This document shows positions 18,899 through 28,692 of a DNA stretch of 30,000 nucleotides, one piece after another (within the stretch, counting starts at the first letter, position 1; each line of letters opens with the position of its first letter). The notes beneath the pieces were generated by a model. That model had not been told where the DNA came from. It saw only the letters and a list, made by a program, of their open reading frames with translations, and did not search any database. The DNA lies in contig CAJNDS010002805.1 in NCBI GenBank assembly GCA_905221605.1, forward strand, positions 172,501 through 202,500, read 5' to 3'. This stretch comes from Symbiodinium natans (taxonomy: Eukaryota; Sar; Dinophyceae; Suessiales; Symbiodiniaceae). A program made the position numbers and the translations under genes.

Positions 18899-20137
18899 CA
18901 AGCCACAAAGCTAACTTCCAAAAAAATTCCCCCCTAGAAAGCCACAAAGCTAACTTCCAACAAAACGAACCAAACCTAACTACCAAAAAAAAAACCCTAA
19001 GCACGCCACAAAGCTAACTTCCAATAAAATTCCCCCTTTCGCAAGCCACAAAGCTAGCTTCCAGTAAAGTCCCCCCTTCAGCAAGCCATAAGCTAACTTC
19101 CAAAAAAATCTCACTCGTTATCAAACAACAAACTAACTTCCAATAAAATACCCCCTTAGCAAGCCACAAAGCTGGCTTCCAAAAAAATCCCAGTTAGCAA
19201 GTCACAGAGCTAACTTCCAATAAAATACCCCCTTAGCAAGCCACAAAGCTAAGTTGCAATAAATTCCCCTCAGCAAGCCACAAAGCCAACCAAGCCACCC
19301 TTTGGCAAGCCGCACTTCCCATCAAAGTTCCCTCCTGAGCAAGCCACAAAGCTAACCTCCTCAAAAACCCCCCTTCTTAGCAACACACAAAGCTAACCTT
19401 CCAATAAAATTCCCCCCTTAGCAAGCCAAAAAAGCTACTAACTTCCAACAAAATTCCTCTTGGCAAGCACAAAACTAACTTCCAATAAAATCCCCCCTTA
19501 GCAAGCCTCCAACAAAATCCCCCCCTGGCAAGCCACAAAGCTAACTTCCAAGAAAACCCCCCCTTAGCAAGCCACAAAGCTACCTTCCAATACCCCCCCC
19601 CCCCCCCCCCGCAAACCACAAAGCTAACTTCCAAAAAAGATCTCAGCAAGCCACAAAGCTAACTTCCAACAAAACCCTTAGCAAGAACCAAAGCTAACTC
19701 CCAGTAACATACCGCCCTTAGCAAGCCACGAATCTAACTTCTCACAAAGATCCCCCCCTAAGCCAGCCACAAAGCTAACCTCCAATAAAACTCCCCCTTT
19801 AGCAAGCCACAAAGCTAACTTCCAATAAAATCCCCCCAGCAAGCCCTTTAGCAAGCCACAAAGTTAACTTCCAATAACATTCCCCCTTAGCAAGCCACAA
19901 AGCTAATTTCCAATAAAATTCGCCCGTTAGCAAGCCACAACGCTGATTCCAATAAAACTCCCCCTTACAACAAAGCTAGCTTCCAAAAAAAATCCTAGTC
20001 AGCAAGTCACAGAGCTAACTTCCAATAAAATACCCCCTTAGCAAGCCACGAAGCTAAGTTCCAATAAAATTCCCCCCTTAGCAAGCCACAAAGCTAACTT
20101 CCAACAACATTCCCCCCTTCGCGAGCCACAAAGCTAC
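18899..20137. repeat. Large minisatellite, ~30 copies of a 38-41-base unit
   Basis: Each plus-strand unit reads roughly AGCAAGCCACAAAGCTAACT, then TCCAATAAAATCCCCCCTT. I count about 30 copies, some truncated (near 19505 and 19960) or decayed at 18976-18999. The C run in each unit varies and reaches C18 at 19593-19610. The unit is not a multiple of three, and the longest open frame through it (minus, 19377-19649) is a by-product of the repeat. Blocks at 19171-19260 and 19975-20064 share three variant units in a row, which shows that larger pieces were duplicated. The array lies between two minus-strand exon groups, in an intron or spacer. Confidence 0.97.
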
Positions 20138-20220
20138 CGTCGAGCCCGTCAGTCGCACCCAGCCCCCCAACCAAACATTGAAACATCCGTAGCCTAAACA
20201 CCCAGAATAAAACTGGTGCC

Positions 20221-20620
20221 TCATACTACCTCCGATTGGATTTGTGGTTGGCCGCCCTCCACATGTTTTAAAGTTGTCATCGCGCTTAGCTTACAAGGGC
20301 AGTGCAAGACAACAAGCGAACTCCTACTATGATTGAGGGCGGGCAGGAGGTGCCAATAGAATAGGAGACAACCCAACAGTCCCAACAGAGCGGTTTCTAG
20401 CAACCCAATGCACCAGAAGAAGGCTAATGGATTTTCATGGCCCCTGGCCCGTGCACACCGAGGGCCACACATCAGCAGCTGTATGCCGCAGCTCGCAGAA
20501 GCGAAGCAATGCCCTGCACATCTGAGATCGTGCTGCACACAGAACGCCGTGCACGTGAAGCTGGCGCAGCGTACCCACTCCAAGTCTGAGGCCTGTGCTG
20601 AAATCCCCACTGCCCCTCTA
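20221..20620 (-). CDS. Possible exon with hydrophobic segment, unidentified
   Basis: A 129-codon open stretch reads WVRCASFTCTAFC, then GHENPLAFFWCIGLLETALL and GLLGCLLFYWHLLPAL, a plausible membrane helix pair, before a stop near 20221. It follows the 20622-20882 exon after only about 29 bases if joined at the nearest AG in GCACAG, which is short for an intron, so the junction is uncertain. It could instead be a chance open frame beside the array. Confidence 0.3.
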
Positions 20621-20621
20621 C

Positions 20622-21179
20622 CTGCAACAGCTCCTGCGACCGAGTCGACGGCCTGATTGTCAAAGTCTGGTCCATCTTGGGTCTGCGAATTCGCTCCTGA
20701 GCTGCGTCAAAGGCCGGCTCTATCAAAAAACTGTCATGTTTCAGATCTGGGTCAGCCACAAGGCCATCTGCAGGATTCGAATATGAGCCTGAGTGAGGGG
20801 GCTTCGTCCTGAAGATGCGCTCTCGTCTCCGTCTCTTGGCCGCCAGACCAGCTGCCAACGCCAAGGCTTTGCACAGCGTCCTCTGACGGGTGCAGTGCTT
20901 AGAGCCCTGATCCTCTACACATCTGTGTGTCCTCAAAGAACCACTTGTCAAAGCATCTTCCACCCGACCGGTCGCAGGATGGATTGTAAGGTCCTGCATC
21001 TCTCCGAGCAACTCCCCGAACTCAAATCGCACTTGCGAGTAGAAAAAAGGCGAAAAGAGGTAGCCATCAGCGGTGACATTAACTGCAGTACTGGTGGCCT
21101 GTGAGGTTTGCGGCAGCAGCGCCTGGCCTCAGAGGCTCTCGAAGCTGTTTGAAGCTTCGGTTGCTTGAAAACTTCCGCT
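20622..21179 (-). CDS. Three phase-matched exons, unidentified gene
   Basis: Exons 21099-21179 (81 nt), 20964-21031 (68 nt) and 20622-20882 (261 nt) join in phase through a GC-AG and a GT-AG intron, the first with the pyrimidine-rich acceptor CTTTTTTCTACTCGCAAG. The third ends at a GTAGAG donor. The protein reads RKFSSNRSFKQLREPLRPG, then RFEFGELLGEMQDLTIHPAT, then KALALAAGLAAKRRRRERIF (very basic), then DGLVADPDLKHDSFLIEPAF and RRPKMDQTLTIRPST. Phase agreement over three exons and the even, non-repetitive composition make coding very likely. I do not recognise the family. The basic RRRRER patch could be a nuclear targeting signal, which is inference. The exons lie just upstream of the large array. 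Confidence 0.7.
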
Positions 21180-23610
21180 CTGTTCAGAAGAAGGGCTTCG
21201 CTCCTATAAACAAGACAACTCTTGCCGACATCTGCCCACGTAAGCAGAGCGTTGTAAACACCTGGTTCTGGGTGAAGGGCTATCTGCCTGCATGTAAGGC
21301 GGTAATGGCGGTTGAATGAGTTTGCCCAGAGCCTCCAGATGAGTGCAAAAGCGAGAGCACTCCTTGTCTTGACACCGCTCGTTCTCCCAACCTGCCGCGC
21401 GATTCGATGTCGTCTTCGGCGAGTGAGTGTGTGACCTCTTCGCAATGCACAGAACGGCAAAATGAAACTTACAACATGGCGCGTGTTTGTTCATGCACCT
21501 TGCCAAACCTGGAACAGCTTCTAAGAGCAAACTGAGCTGTTTGACACACTACCACACTTTGCACCCAGCCTGCCAAGCCCAAACAGGCAGATGCCAAGAC
21601 TATCTCAACTGTCGCATCTGCCGCCTAGGCAGTCAAAAAACACGGAGTTGGATGGAGATGGTACATGCTTCTTGTCGCTGTCCCACTCTTTGCACTGAAA
21701 CTCACGTTCAAATTCGTTTCAACGGTTCGCACAGCGCAACCCAGGAGCCGGGCATATGTGCACGCGGGAGTCTCGCCTTTCGAACAGGCCCGCTGACATG
21801 AAGTCGGGTTTCTCTTAAGAACTACTACTTGTATAACCCGAAAGAACACGCCATACATTGCACTCACCAATGAGAGCAATGCCACTGCTGTAGGACGAAT
21901 CCTCACCCTTGACTGAAACACTGAACAATGCGGCGACAGCAAAGCTAGTATCTCCGCGCGCGGGCCTGCGCTCATCTTTTCACTGTTGAGGAGAACCGCT
22001 CAGACATGCAGTGAGAAATTCAGAGGGTTTCTCGAAAGAAATATTTGTCGACTCCGTGGTCTGAAAGCTCCCCAAAGAGGTTTGCGAGAATATCCCAAAA
22101 TGTCCCAAAGCTGCTTGGAGCACGAAGGCCAGAGAGTGCTTAGCAGGAAGCGGAATGCAACACGGGCCTGGGCCCATAGGATGAAGCAATCGCGTGACCT
22201 GGTGGGGAATGAAGGACCATGCGAGAAAGTTGAGTGCATGGGCCACACGCCAAGTTCTCTTCGGCCTTGGAAGCCCTTGGAGCAGAGGAGGAGGAGGAGG
22301 AGCCACCTGCCCCACCCAAATCACAGGCGGCTATGATAGTACAGTCCAGTGGGCGCCTGGAGCCCTTTGCATCATGGCCCACGCCAGTGCGGCCTTGGCA
22401 CTGTCTGAGTCCCACATACTCCCAGAAACGACACAACTGCAGCGGCGCCTGTGGCGACACGTTGCCGGCCGAGCGTACCTGCAAAACTCTTGCGTTTCAG
22501 AGGAAGTTTCCGCCTGAGGTATGCTGAGGTATGCTCCGGCAATTCGTCAGCAACAAGCGTTTCTCTCTCAAAGGACTCCCTAAACTTGGCCCGGCTCACA
22601 CAGGCCTGCAGGCCAAGGCTCTCCATCACTGCAACTCACAGCTCAAATCATCAAAGCGAACCCAGCGAACTCTTTGGTTTGCGTGCTTGTAATTCATGCA
22701 TGTTCATGCTTTCATGCTGCAGTAGGCTTCATGCCACGTCGGGTAGAACAGCGTCAGTGTGAAGCAAGTGCTCAGATATTTTTGCAGCTCAGCATATTTT
22801 TGCAAATTACGGCAGCGCTATATTGCTTGCCGGTAATCGCTCCTATTTGCGTGTCACCGCTTTGAAGCCTGTGTGGAAATTGTGCGCGCGGGCTCTGGTA
22901 CATAAACAGAAGCATCAGTAACAACATGAATCTTAGCCATTGCCAATGCATGGTCGAGGTGTTTTTCCTGCCGCCGCTACTCGCAGTCGCTGGGCCGGCC
23001 TGGGCCAAGACGGTTCTTAGATGCTGGACGGCGACTACAAAAATCTGCAAGTGCGGCCTGAGACGTGAAGCCACCACCTTCGGCATAGAAGCATAGAGGT
23101 CACTGGCCTTGTCACACCAACCTCAGGGCCAACTACGAGAAAACATCTCCTCAAAAAGAAAGGATGCATTCCGCGGAGGCGGGGAAGAAGTAACCACAGG
23201 GAGACCCATCCTTTCATGGCCCATGGCGTGTCGAGGCTCAGGCGCTGCTGCGGCTGCTCGTAACTTGACCTGTCCGAGAATATCTTAACTCTTAACATTA
23301 TTCGCGTGCGAGTGTGTCCCATCTACCCCTCAGCAATATCCCAGCAGGTATCCCCTAACAGCAGCAGAAAGCGCAACGGCAAGCGCGCGCTCCGAATCGA
23401 ATAGCAGCTAGAGGTAGCGCGCAGTCTTTCGGATTGTTTTCATGGGTTCTTGAAAGCATGGTGGCTTGGAAGCTGCACGCTCGCTCATGCGAGTGCGCAC
23501 TCTGCACCCCACACAGCCGACAGTGATTCCTTTCAAGCTTCCTGCTTGAAGAGGCGCGCGCGCGCGCTCCCGTGCTCGGAACCCCTGTTCCACGCTCAGG
23601 CTAGGGTGGG
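21180..23610. other. No supported gene; scattered open frames on both strands
   Basis: Several open frames exist. One minus stretch near 21850-21940 reads LLSLVSAMYGVFFRVIQVVV and is membrane-like, but none shows paired splice signals or a consistent phase. A GAG-triplet run lies at 22285-22302. The stretch may be mostly intron or intergenic. Confidence 0.3.
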
Positions 23611-23622
23611 ATGGTCTGGGCA

Positions 23623-24165
23623 TGTGAACTCACAAAAAACAGGAGGTGACATACAGGCTGGGGTCTTGCCATGTGAACTCGCAAAAAGCACAGGGCGTGA
23701 CATGCAGTACAGGTTGGTGCCTTGCCATGTGAATTCACGATAAACACAGGTCGTGACACACGGGATGGGGCAACTGGGGTCTTGCCATGTGAACTCGCGG
23801 CGTAGCATACAGGCTGGGGCCTTGCCATGTGATCTCACGCAGAAACACAGGGCGTGACATACAGGCTGGGGCCTGGCCATGTGAACTCAAGAAACACGGG
23901 GCGCGACATACACGTTGGGGCCTTGCCATGTGAACTGACAAACAAAACTCACAGGGCGTGACATACGGTGCAGGCTGGGGCCTTGCCGTGTGTATTGCGA
24001 ACTCACGAAAAAACACAGGGCGTGACACCCAGGCGGGGCCTGGCCACGTGACATACAGGCGGGGCCTGGCCGTCTGAACACACGAAAAACACAGGGCGTG
24101 ACATACAGGTGGGGCCTGGCCATGTGAACTCACAAAAAACACGCGGCTTGACATACAAGCAGCAA
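23623..24165. repeat. Irregular minisatellite, ~11 copies of a 40-60-base unit
   Basis: Units begin with a phrase like CCATGTGAACTCACGAAAAA, then CACAGGGCGTGACATACAGG and CTGGGGCCTTG. Copy starts are near 23623, 23669, 23725, 23785, 23826, 23878, 23927, 23987, 24045, 24072 and 24120. Lengths vary by internal deletions (the copies at 23785 and 24045 are truncated) and by small duplications. The minus strand stays open for 139 codons here (phrases such as SSHGKAPACMSRPVF), but this follows from the repeat and is not treated as a gene. Confidence 0.95.
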
Positions 24166-24599
24166 GGCCTTAATTACCGTACATGTCGCCCATTGTGCAG
24201 GCTTGTGAGGTCTCCATAGCGCAAATACGACCATTGCCTTCAGTCGATCTGGACCGGTCACTCGGGCGGGCCTCCAAAGCCATGCACCGGAGCCCTCTGG
24301 CATCTTGTCGGGCCCAGTGGGTAAAGCAGAGATGTCCGGCCTGGGTTAGCAATGATGCCAACGAAGCGAGAGACCATTGATCTCATTGGAAGGACACCTT
24401 AGACATCCTCAGACACCTTCGACCTGAACATGGTCACATGCAGTCTGCAACTTCAAAGGCGCAGCCATCAGAGGAAACAACAAGAAGGTGTGGTTGCGGC
24501 GTACCTCTACACAGTACCCTTCGTGGATGTGCAGACTTGCGCCTTTCGACAGAGCACCAAGATGTCGCCACTGAGTTTCCCCACATGCAGCCCACATGG

Positions 24600-25060
24600 C
24601 AGCATCCACTTCAGCCAGGACTTCGTGCCAACCTCAGCCAAATCAGCATTTCAAAGAACGGAAAGAAGCTCGCGTACCTCGTGGTGTACCTCGCGGCGTG
24701 TTGTTCGCATTGTCTCGGACCCTCAAAAATCCCAAGATCGGTGCTGGCAAAGTCGCGATGCACGAGGCCTCCAACAGGTGAGTCCGGCAGGACATCTGCA
24801 AAGTCGCTAAAACTACCTGCCACTTACCCATGCGGACCTCTGTCAGCTTTTTGCACATCGTCCAAATCTATCTTACGTCAAGGCATAGGTCACGCCGCAA
24901 AACGGATCAGAGCTGCCAAGCTGTATCGCCGGTATCGCTATATCCATCTTGTGAAACCAGAAGCACATCCAAAACGATGGCAGCTGTTGTACCTCGGAGT
25001 TGGATCCAAGCTACTGCAGCGTCAGGGACTGTTGAGCTCATTCGTCGTCATCCGGAATTG
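24600..25060 (-). CDS. Possible downstream exons of the 25-kb gene
   Basis: Coding-like minus pieces include one ending CCGCATGG at a canonical GTAAGT donor (about 24829). After about 30 bases and an AG in TTTGCAG, a piece at about 24740-24800 reads DVLPDSPVGGLVHRDFASTD or, in the next frame, MSCRTHLLEASCIATLPAPI. Both frames are open, so the choice is unsure. A last open stretch at 24409-24609 has no splice support. Confidence 0.25.
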
Positions 25061-25067
25061 GATAAAC

Positions 25068-25565
25068 CTCACGGCATGCGGAGGGCAGCTGCAAAATTTC
25101 CAGCCACCAGAAAAGCCGAGACACGTATGGGTTGTGGCGGTACAGCTTGCCCTGGTTGATATAGTCCCTCAGCTGGTCAGCACTCAAGGCCAGTCAGGTA
25201 CTTCGTCAAGACGTAGACCATGCTACACGAAAGTAGTGCAACCTGATTGCCAAATGTGGTCCCACATTCGGCTCCAGCAGTACCTTAATATTCGCACGAT
25301 CGCAACGCGCCACTTCCATCGCGGTCGCATGCGGCGTCTCAGGCACACATGTTCGCGCCATGATGCCCACCAATGATGCTGGTCCACACAATGAAGCCGT
25401 AGAAACGCGGAGAGCCTCAGATGCCAACGCACTCCGCAAATTTGTGCAAAGGCGGGTCAACGATTCTCAAGTGCCAGATCTGCGCTTCCAATGCAAGGGA
25501 CTCTTCAGAAAGGTCTCATAGATGCGGGTTGAGTTGAAGGCTCGAAAGAACCAATCCATAGTGTC
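25068..25565 (-). CDS. Unidentified gene, phase-matched exons with a membrane-like segment
   Basis: Exon 25502-25565 (acceptor in GGTATTCAG) reads DTMDWFFRAFNSTRIYETFL, ends in phase 1 at a GT donor, and joins exon 25371-25415 (acceptor CATCTGAG, donor GTGGGC), which continues SPRFYGFIVWTSIIG. A third piece, about 25068-25174 with a GTTTAT donor, reads DQLRDYINQGKLYRHNPYVS then RLFWWLEILQLPSACRE. A charged lead-in followed by SPRFYGFIVWTSII resembles the start of a first transmembrane helix in ion-transport-type channels, but that motif is too short to name the family. The join from the second to the third piece is not fixed. The 312-codon plus-strand frame covering this region is an antisense shadow. 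Confidence 0.5.
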
Positions 25566-25598
25566 CTGAATACCGAGATCGAGAACTCGCAACAGGCT

Positions 25599-26088
25599 CT
25601 AGAAATCTCTAGAAGGTCTCTGGACTTGAACTGCACACATTCGGCAAAGGGTTCGAGTCTTAGAAAGACGACGCAGGCTTGCATACATCAACAAATGGTT
25701 CCCATCAGTTTCATCCCATATGCCATTTGCCCGAGTCCTGCCCTTCGCGGCGATTCGCCATCCATCTCTCAATCCAAGCTGGCTCGTGGTCCTGAAATGC
25801 ATAAAGCTTGTCTGCCACAAAACGTTGCAGGGACACTGGGGCGGAAGTTTGCTTCGGGCCAGGCAAGTGCCTCCTCAACCCGCACGCCGCGACTGCACTT
25901 GCAATTGCAACAGACCCAGCCTTGGGCGAGCCGAAGCCACCCCACCTCCCATGGAACGAATCCCCCAAGGATGCTGAACTTAAACACAGAGATGAGCCCC
26001 CTTTGAAGGCCAGGTCCCCCCACCTCGGTTTGCTGCGTGCCAAAGCAGCCTGGAGAAATCTGGAGCGGGACAACAGCGGCATGGCCAC
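25599..26088 (-). CDS. Possible upstream exons of the 25-kb gene
   Basis: About 25760-25860 reads RFVADKLYAFQDHEPAWIER then WMANRREGQ, followed in a shifted frame by DETDGNHLLMYASLRRLSKT (about 25660-25725). The whole 25711-26088 minus frame is open for 125 codons, beginning MAMPLLSRSRFLQAAL. The phrases are protein-like and on the same strand as the exons at 25.0-25.6 kb, so they may form one gene. No family is recognised. Confidence 0.4.
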
Positions 26089-26099
26089 GCCTTTCGGGG

Positions 26100-27590
26100 A
26101 GGAGAAGCTCCATTTGTATCATATTGAATCATGAATCAGACTAAATGAGTGTCACATGTGTCACTTATCTGTGAGTTCTCCAAGCAAGCTCTGGCCGCAT
26201 CAAATCCGGAAACCCCAGCAACGCCATGCAGAGCCTGTAGGGAGGCTTAGCACGCAGGCCAATCACTGCCCACACGGAAATTTGCCAGTCCTGACGCCAG
26301 AGGTACAGCTGGCGACGGATTTTGCACAGCTGGCACATGGCCGCACTCTAGGTGTCAGCAAGCGGAAGGTGCAGAAGCTGCAGACACACAAGGTGCAGGA
26401 AAGCAGGTGAGCACACAAGAGTGGAACAGACAAGGCAGTGATATAATGAAAGGAAAGAAGCAGTGCACAGAGAGAGCAGAGTTTAGCAATGCTGCAGCAA
26501 ACACCACATACTTTCACAGTGGGAAGGCTGCACAGCCACAGAGCTGGCCTTCAGCAGCCGCAGTCCAAGTTGGGCCGGCTGCAGACAGAGAGGCAGATTT
26601 GAGCCGACAGCAGCCCAGGACCCACATCTGACCCTGACCCGTCATGTGTTCTGCCAAAGCCTTACAGCCCCATTTGGCAAATGCTCAAGAACACGTATAC
26701 CACTCTGCTCCAAGTATGCCACTGGTCTATTATGTCCATTTTGTTGTGTCTCGCCACCTCCTATGCCCCACGCCAGAACAAAATGAGCTAGTCTACTTTG
26801 TGTGCCCGGAGCGGAAGGGAAGGGAGCCATTGCGTGTTTGCTGCAAATCACAAAAAAATTCTCAACGGACTATGCAAGATGCGGAAGTAGCGAGGTCGGC
26901 CCGCGGGCACGTTACGGCTCTGTTGGAAGTTCGGGAAAAGAGTCGGATTTTGCTCTGGCAGGGCAGAGGGGGGGGAGACGGGACGGGGCGGGGGGGGAGG
27001 TGGGCCTGTTGACTCTCGCAGCCTGCAAAACAACCGTATCAGCTGCTCATCACCCTCCGAAACCCAGCAACGTGCCTGGCTGAAGTCATCCCCTCGCTCT
27101 GCGGCTCCTACGATCCAGGCTGCTTAAAAAAGCATGTTAGATGGACTTCACCCTTCGCCTTTCCGGGCGGCTAGCTCGCGAGGCCGGACTGCACACGGCT
27201 ATCCGATCTGCTTTGCAAGACTCTGGTGCGGAGTGACCTGGTCTTGATGAAGCTCACAGCACAGGCGAGCTGACCGCTGCAAACCCCAACAGCCTTCTTT
27301 TCTGCCCGATTTCTTTCAAAGCAATGTTGCAAAGCGATGTTGTGCAAGCATCTAAGTCTATGCGCGACTTTGCTGTTGTGCCCAGGGCCGCAACAGATGC
27401 GCAAAGGAGGCAGCATTCCGCATGCCGAGGAAACTCGAGCTAAGGTGTGACAATATGTATACAGTGTACATCCATAAGTGTTGAACCGAAGTCAGCGTGC
27501 AGTGCTCCAACCGCTTCCATGGTCAGACTCCAGCGATGAGCAAGCCGCTGACGTGTCACTAGTCGCTGATTAGCTGGAGGCGACGGAGAA
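26100..27590. other. No firmly supported gene
   Basis: Two weak coding-like minus stretches exist: about 26643-26715 (YLEQSGIRVLEHLPNGAVRL then a stop) and about 27260-27400 (AALGTTAKSRIDLDACTTSL). Neither has splice support. A G-rich tract lies at 26965-27003. The rest appears to be spacer. Confidence 0.3.
26965..27003. repeat. G-rich tract
   Basis: Repeated runs of 3-8 G separated by A or AC occur on the plus strand. The tract could form a G-quadruplex and is error-prone in sequencing. Confidence 0.85.
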
Positions 27591-27592
27591 GT

Positions 27593-27694
27593 GGGGGTTT
27601 CCGAAATTACGGATACCTTATTGGGGGTCCTTATTATACGGGCATCCTACTATTTGGAGTATATATTCGGTGTCCCGTATTTTCGTAAACCCCC
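27593..27694. mobile_element. Short inverted-repeat (MITE-like) element with 4-base target duplication
   Basis: The left end GGGGGTTTCCGAAATTACGG and the right end, read on the other strand as GGGGGTTTACGAAAATACGG, form terminal inverted repeats of about 25 bases with few mismatches. The 102-base element is flanked on both sides by AAGT (27589-27592 and 27695-27698), as expected of a target-site duplication. The interior is AT-rich and has no coding capacity. The structure fits a non-autonomous DNA transposon; the superfamily cannot be named. A cruciform-forming inverted repeat without transposition is the alternative. Confidence 0.7.
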
Positions 27695-27790
27695 AAGTGG
27701 GAATCAGTGCGCGACATACAGAGACCAGGCCAGTCCGACGAGGCCACTTGCGACCACCACCAAAGGGACATTCACCTCAAAGTTTCAGAG

Positions 27791-27914
27791 AGGGACCACA
27801 TTTTTAGGGTAGCCACTCTTAAATATTAGATGGGGACCCCTTATATACCCCTTGTATACCCTATAAAAACCAAAGGCAGAGCCCTGCAAAGAAGGTAAAG
27901 GACAGGGACCACAT
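27791..27914. repeat. AT-rich block with direct and inverted short repeats
   Basis: AGGGACCACAT occurs at 27791-27801 and 27904-27914. Between them TTTTTAGGGTA (27800-27810) is loosely mirrored by TACCCTATAAAAA (27857-27869). This could be a second, older insertion beside the MITE-like element. Confidence 0.35.
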
Positions 27915-28019
27915 ATCTACCCTAAGACACATCATAAGGGCGGCATGGGCTATGGGCCAGCAGGGCCTGGCCTTCACCAGCTCGATGAAGTAGTAGGCGA
28001 GGACCACCAGGGCCCGGCT
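27861..28019 (-). CDS. Candidate C-terminal exon of the chromate transporter
   Basis: After a possible acceptor in CAGTCGGGAAG, the minus strand reads ALVVLAYYFIELVKARPCWP then AHAALMMCL, and remains open to a TAG at about 27861. A hydrophobic helix followed by a Pro-containing short loop and another apolar stretch is what the last membrane segments of ChrA proteins look like. The exons between this and 28693 were not found, so the assignment rests on position and hydrophobicity only. Confidence 0.35.
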   Translation of the reverse strand, partial: SRALVVLAYYFIELVKARPCWPIAHAALMMCLRVDMWSLSFTFFAGLCLWFL

Positions 28020-28692
28020 TCCCGACTGCCACGGGCTCCGCTCCTCAAAAAAGCAAAGCACGGCGCAACGGAGCGCAGCCGACGGTCAGCCGAGCGAACG
28101 CCAATCATCTTTATGCCGGCGTACGGTAGACCCCAAACAGTGCTGCTCGGAGAGTATCGTAGAAGCCTGCACACAAGAACGTAGCCCATTTCCACGTCGC
28201 AACTTCCAGACGGGAGCATCGGCAGGCTCGAAATCGCAAAAAGTGTACAGTAGCGCGATTTCGGACAAAAACGCCCTTGGGCATCCAGCACAAGCCATCC
28301 CCCGGTGCAGGCACTGTTTGGGGAAAGACATGCTGGATATCCCGTGCTATTCATCGACAAACATACCCCCAAACCAATGGTCCGTGTTGCTGTATGCCCC
28401 CAAAGACGCAGCGTGTGCAGGACTACCGAGCGCGACGATCTCCCCCGCCACTAGGTCGTCAGTACCCCAGTCCTTAGTCCCCCCCGCCAAGTGTGTGTGG
28501 TCATATGAGACTGCCCCGCCTTTCGTGGCCCTTTGTAAGTGCATCTATGTCACGCCTAACTTACTCATGAACAATGTGTTGGGGCCAGACCGGTCCAGTA
28601 CAGCTCATGTGCACTGTCCCAAGTTGTGGTCTCTCTCCCTCTCTCTCCGATGAAAGGTCTTCAAAGGATACATCGGGCACTTCTTATTTTAC

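Noticed and set aside
18899-20137. Repetitive protein encoded by the array (phrases such as FYWKLALWLAKGG)
   Set aside because: The unit length is about 40 bases, not a multiple of three. Frames shift from unit to unit, stops are frequent, and the C runs vary in length.
23623-24165. CRISPR array
   Set aside because: Units vary in length and are similar throughout, with no constant repeat separated by unique spacers, and the context is eukaryotic.
24438-25376. 312-codon plus-strand open frame, the longest in the window
   Set aside because: It lies antisense to minus-strand pieces that have matching splice phases (25371-25415, 25502-25565) and protein-like sequence. Its own composition shows no motif and it lacks start or splice context.
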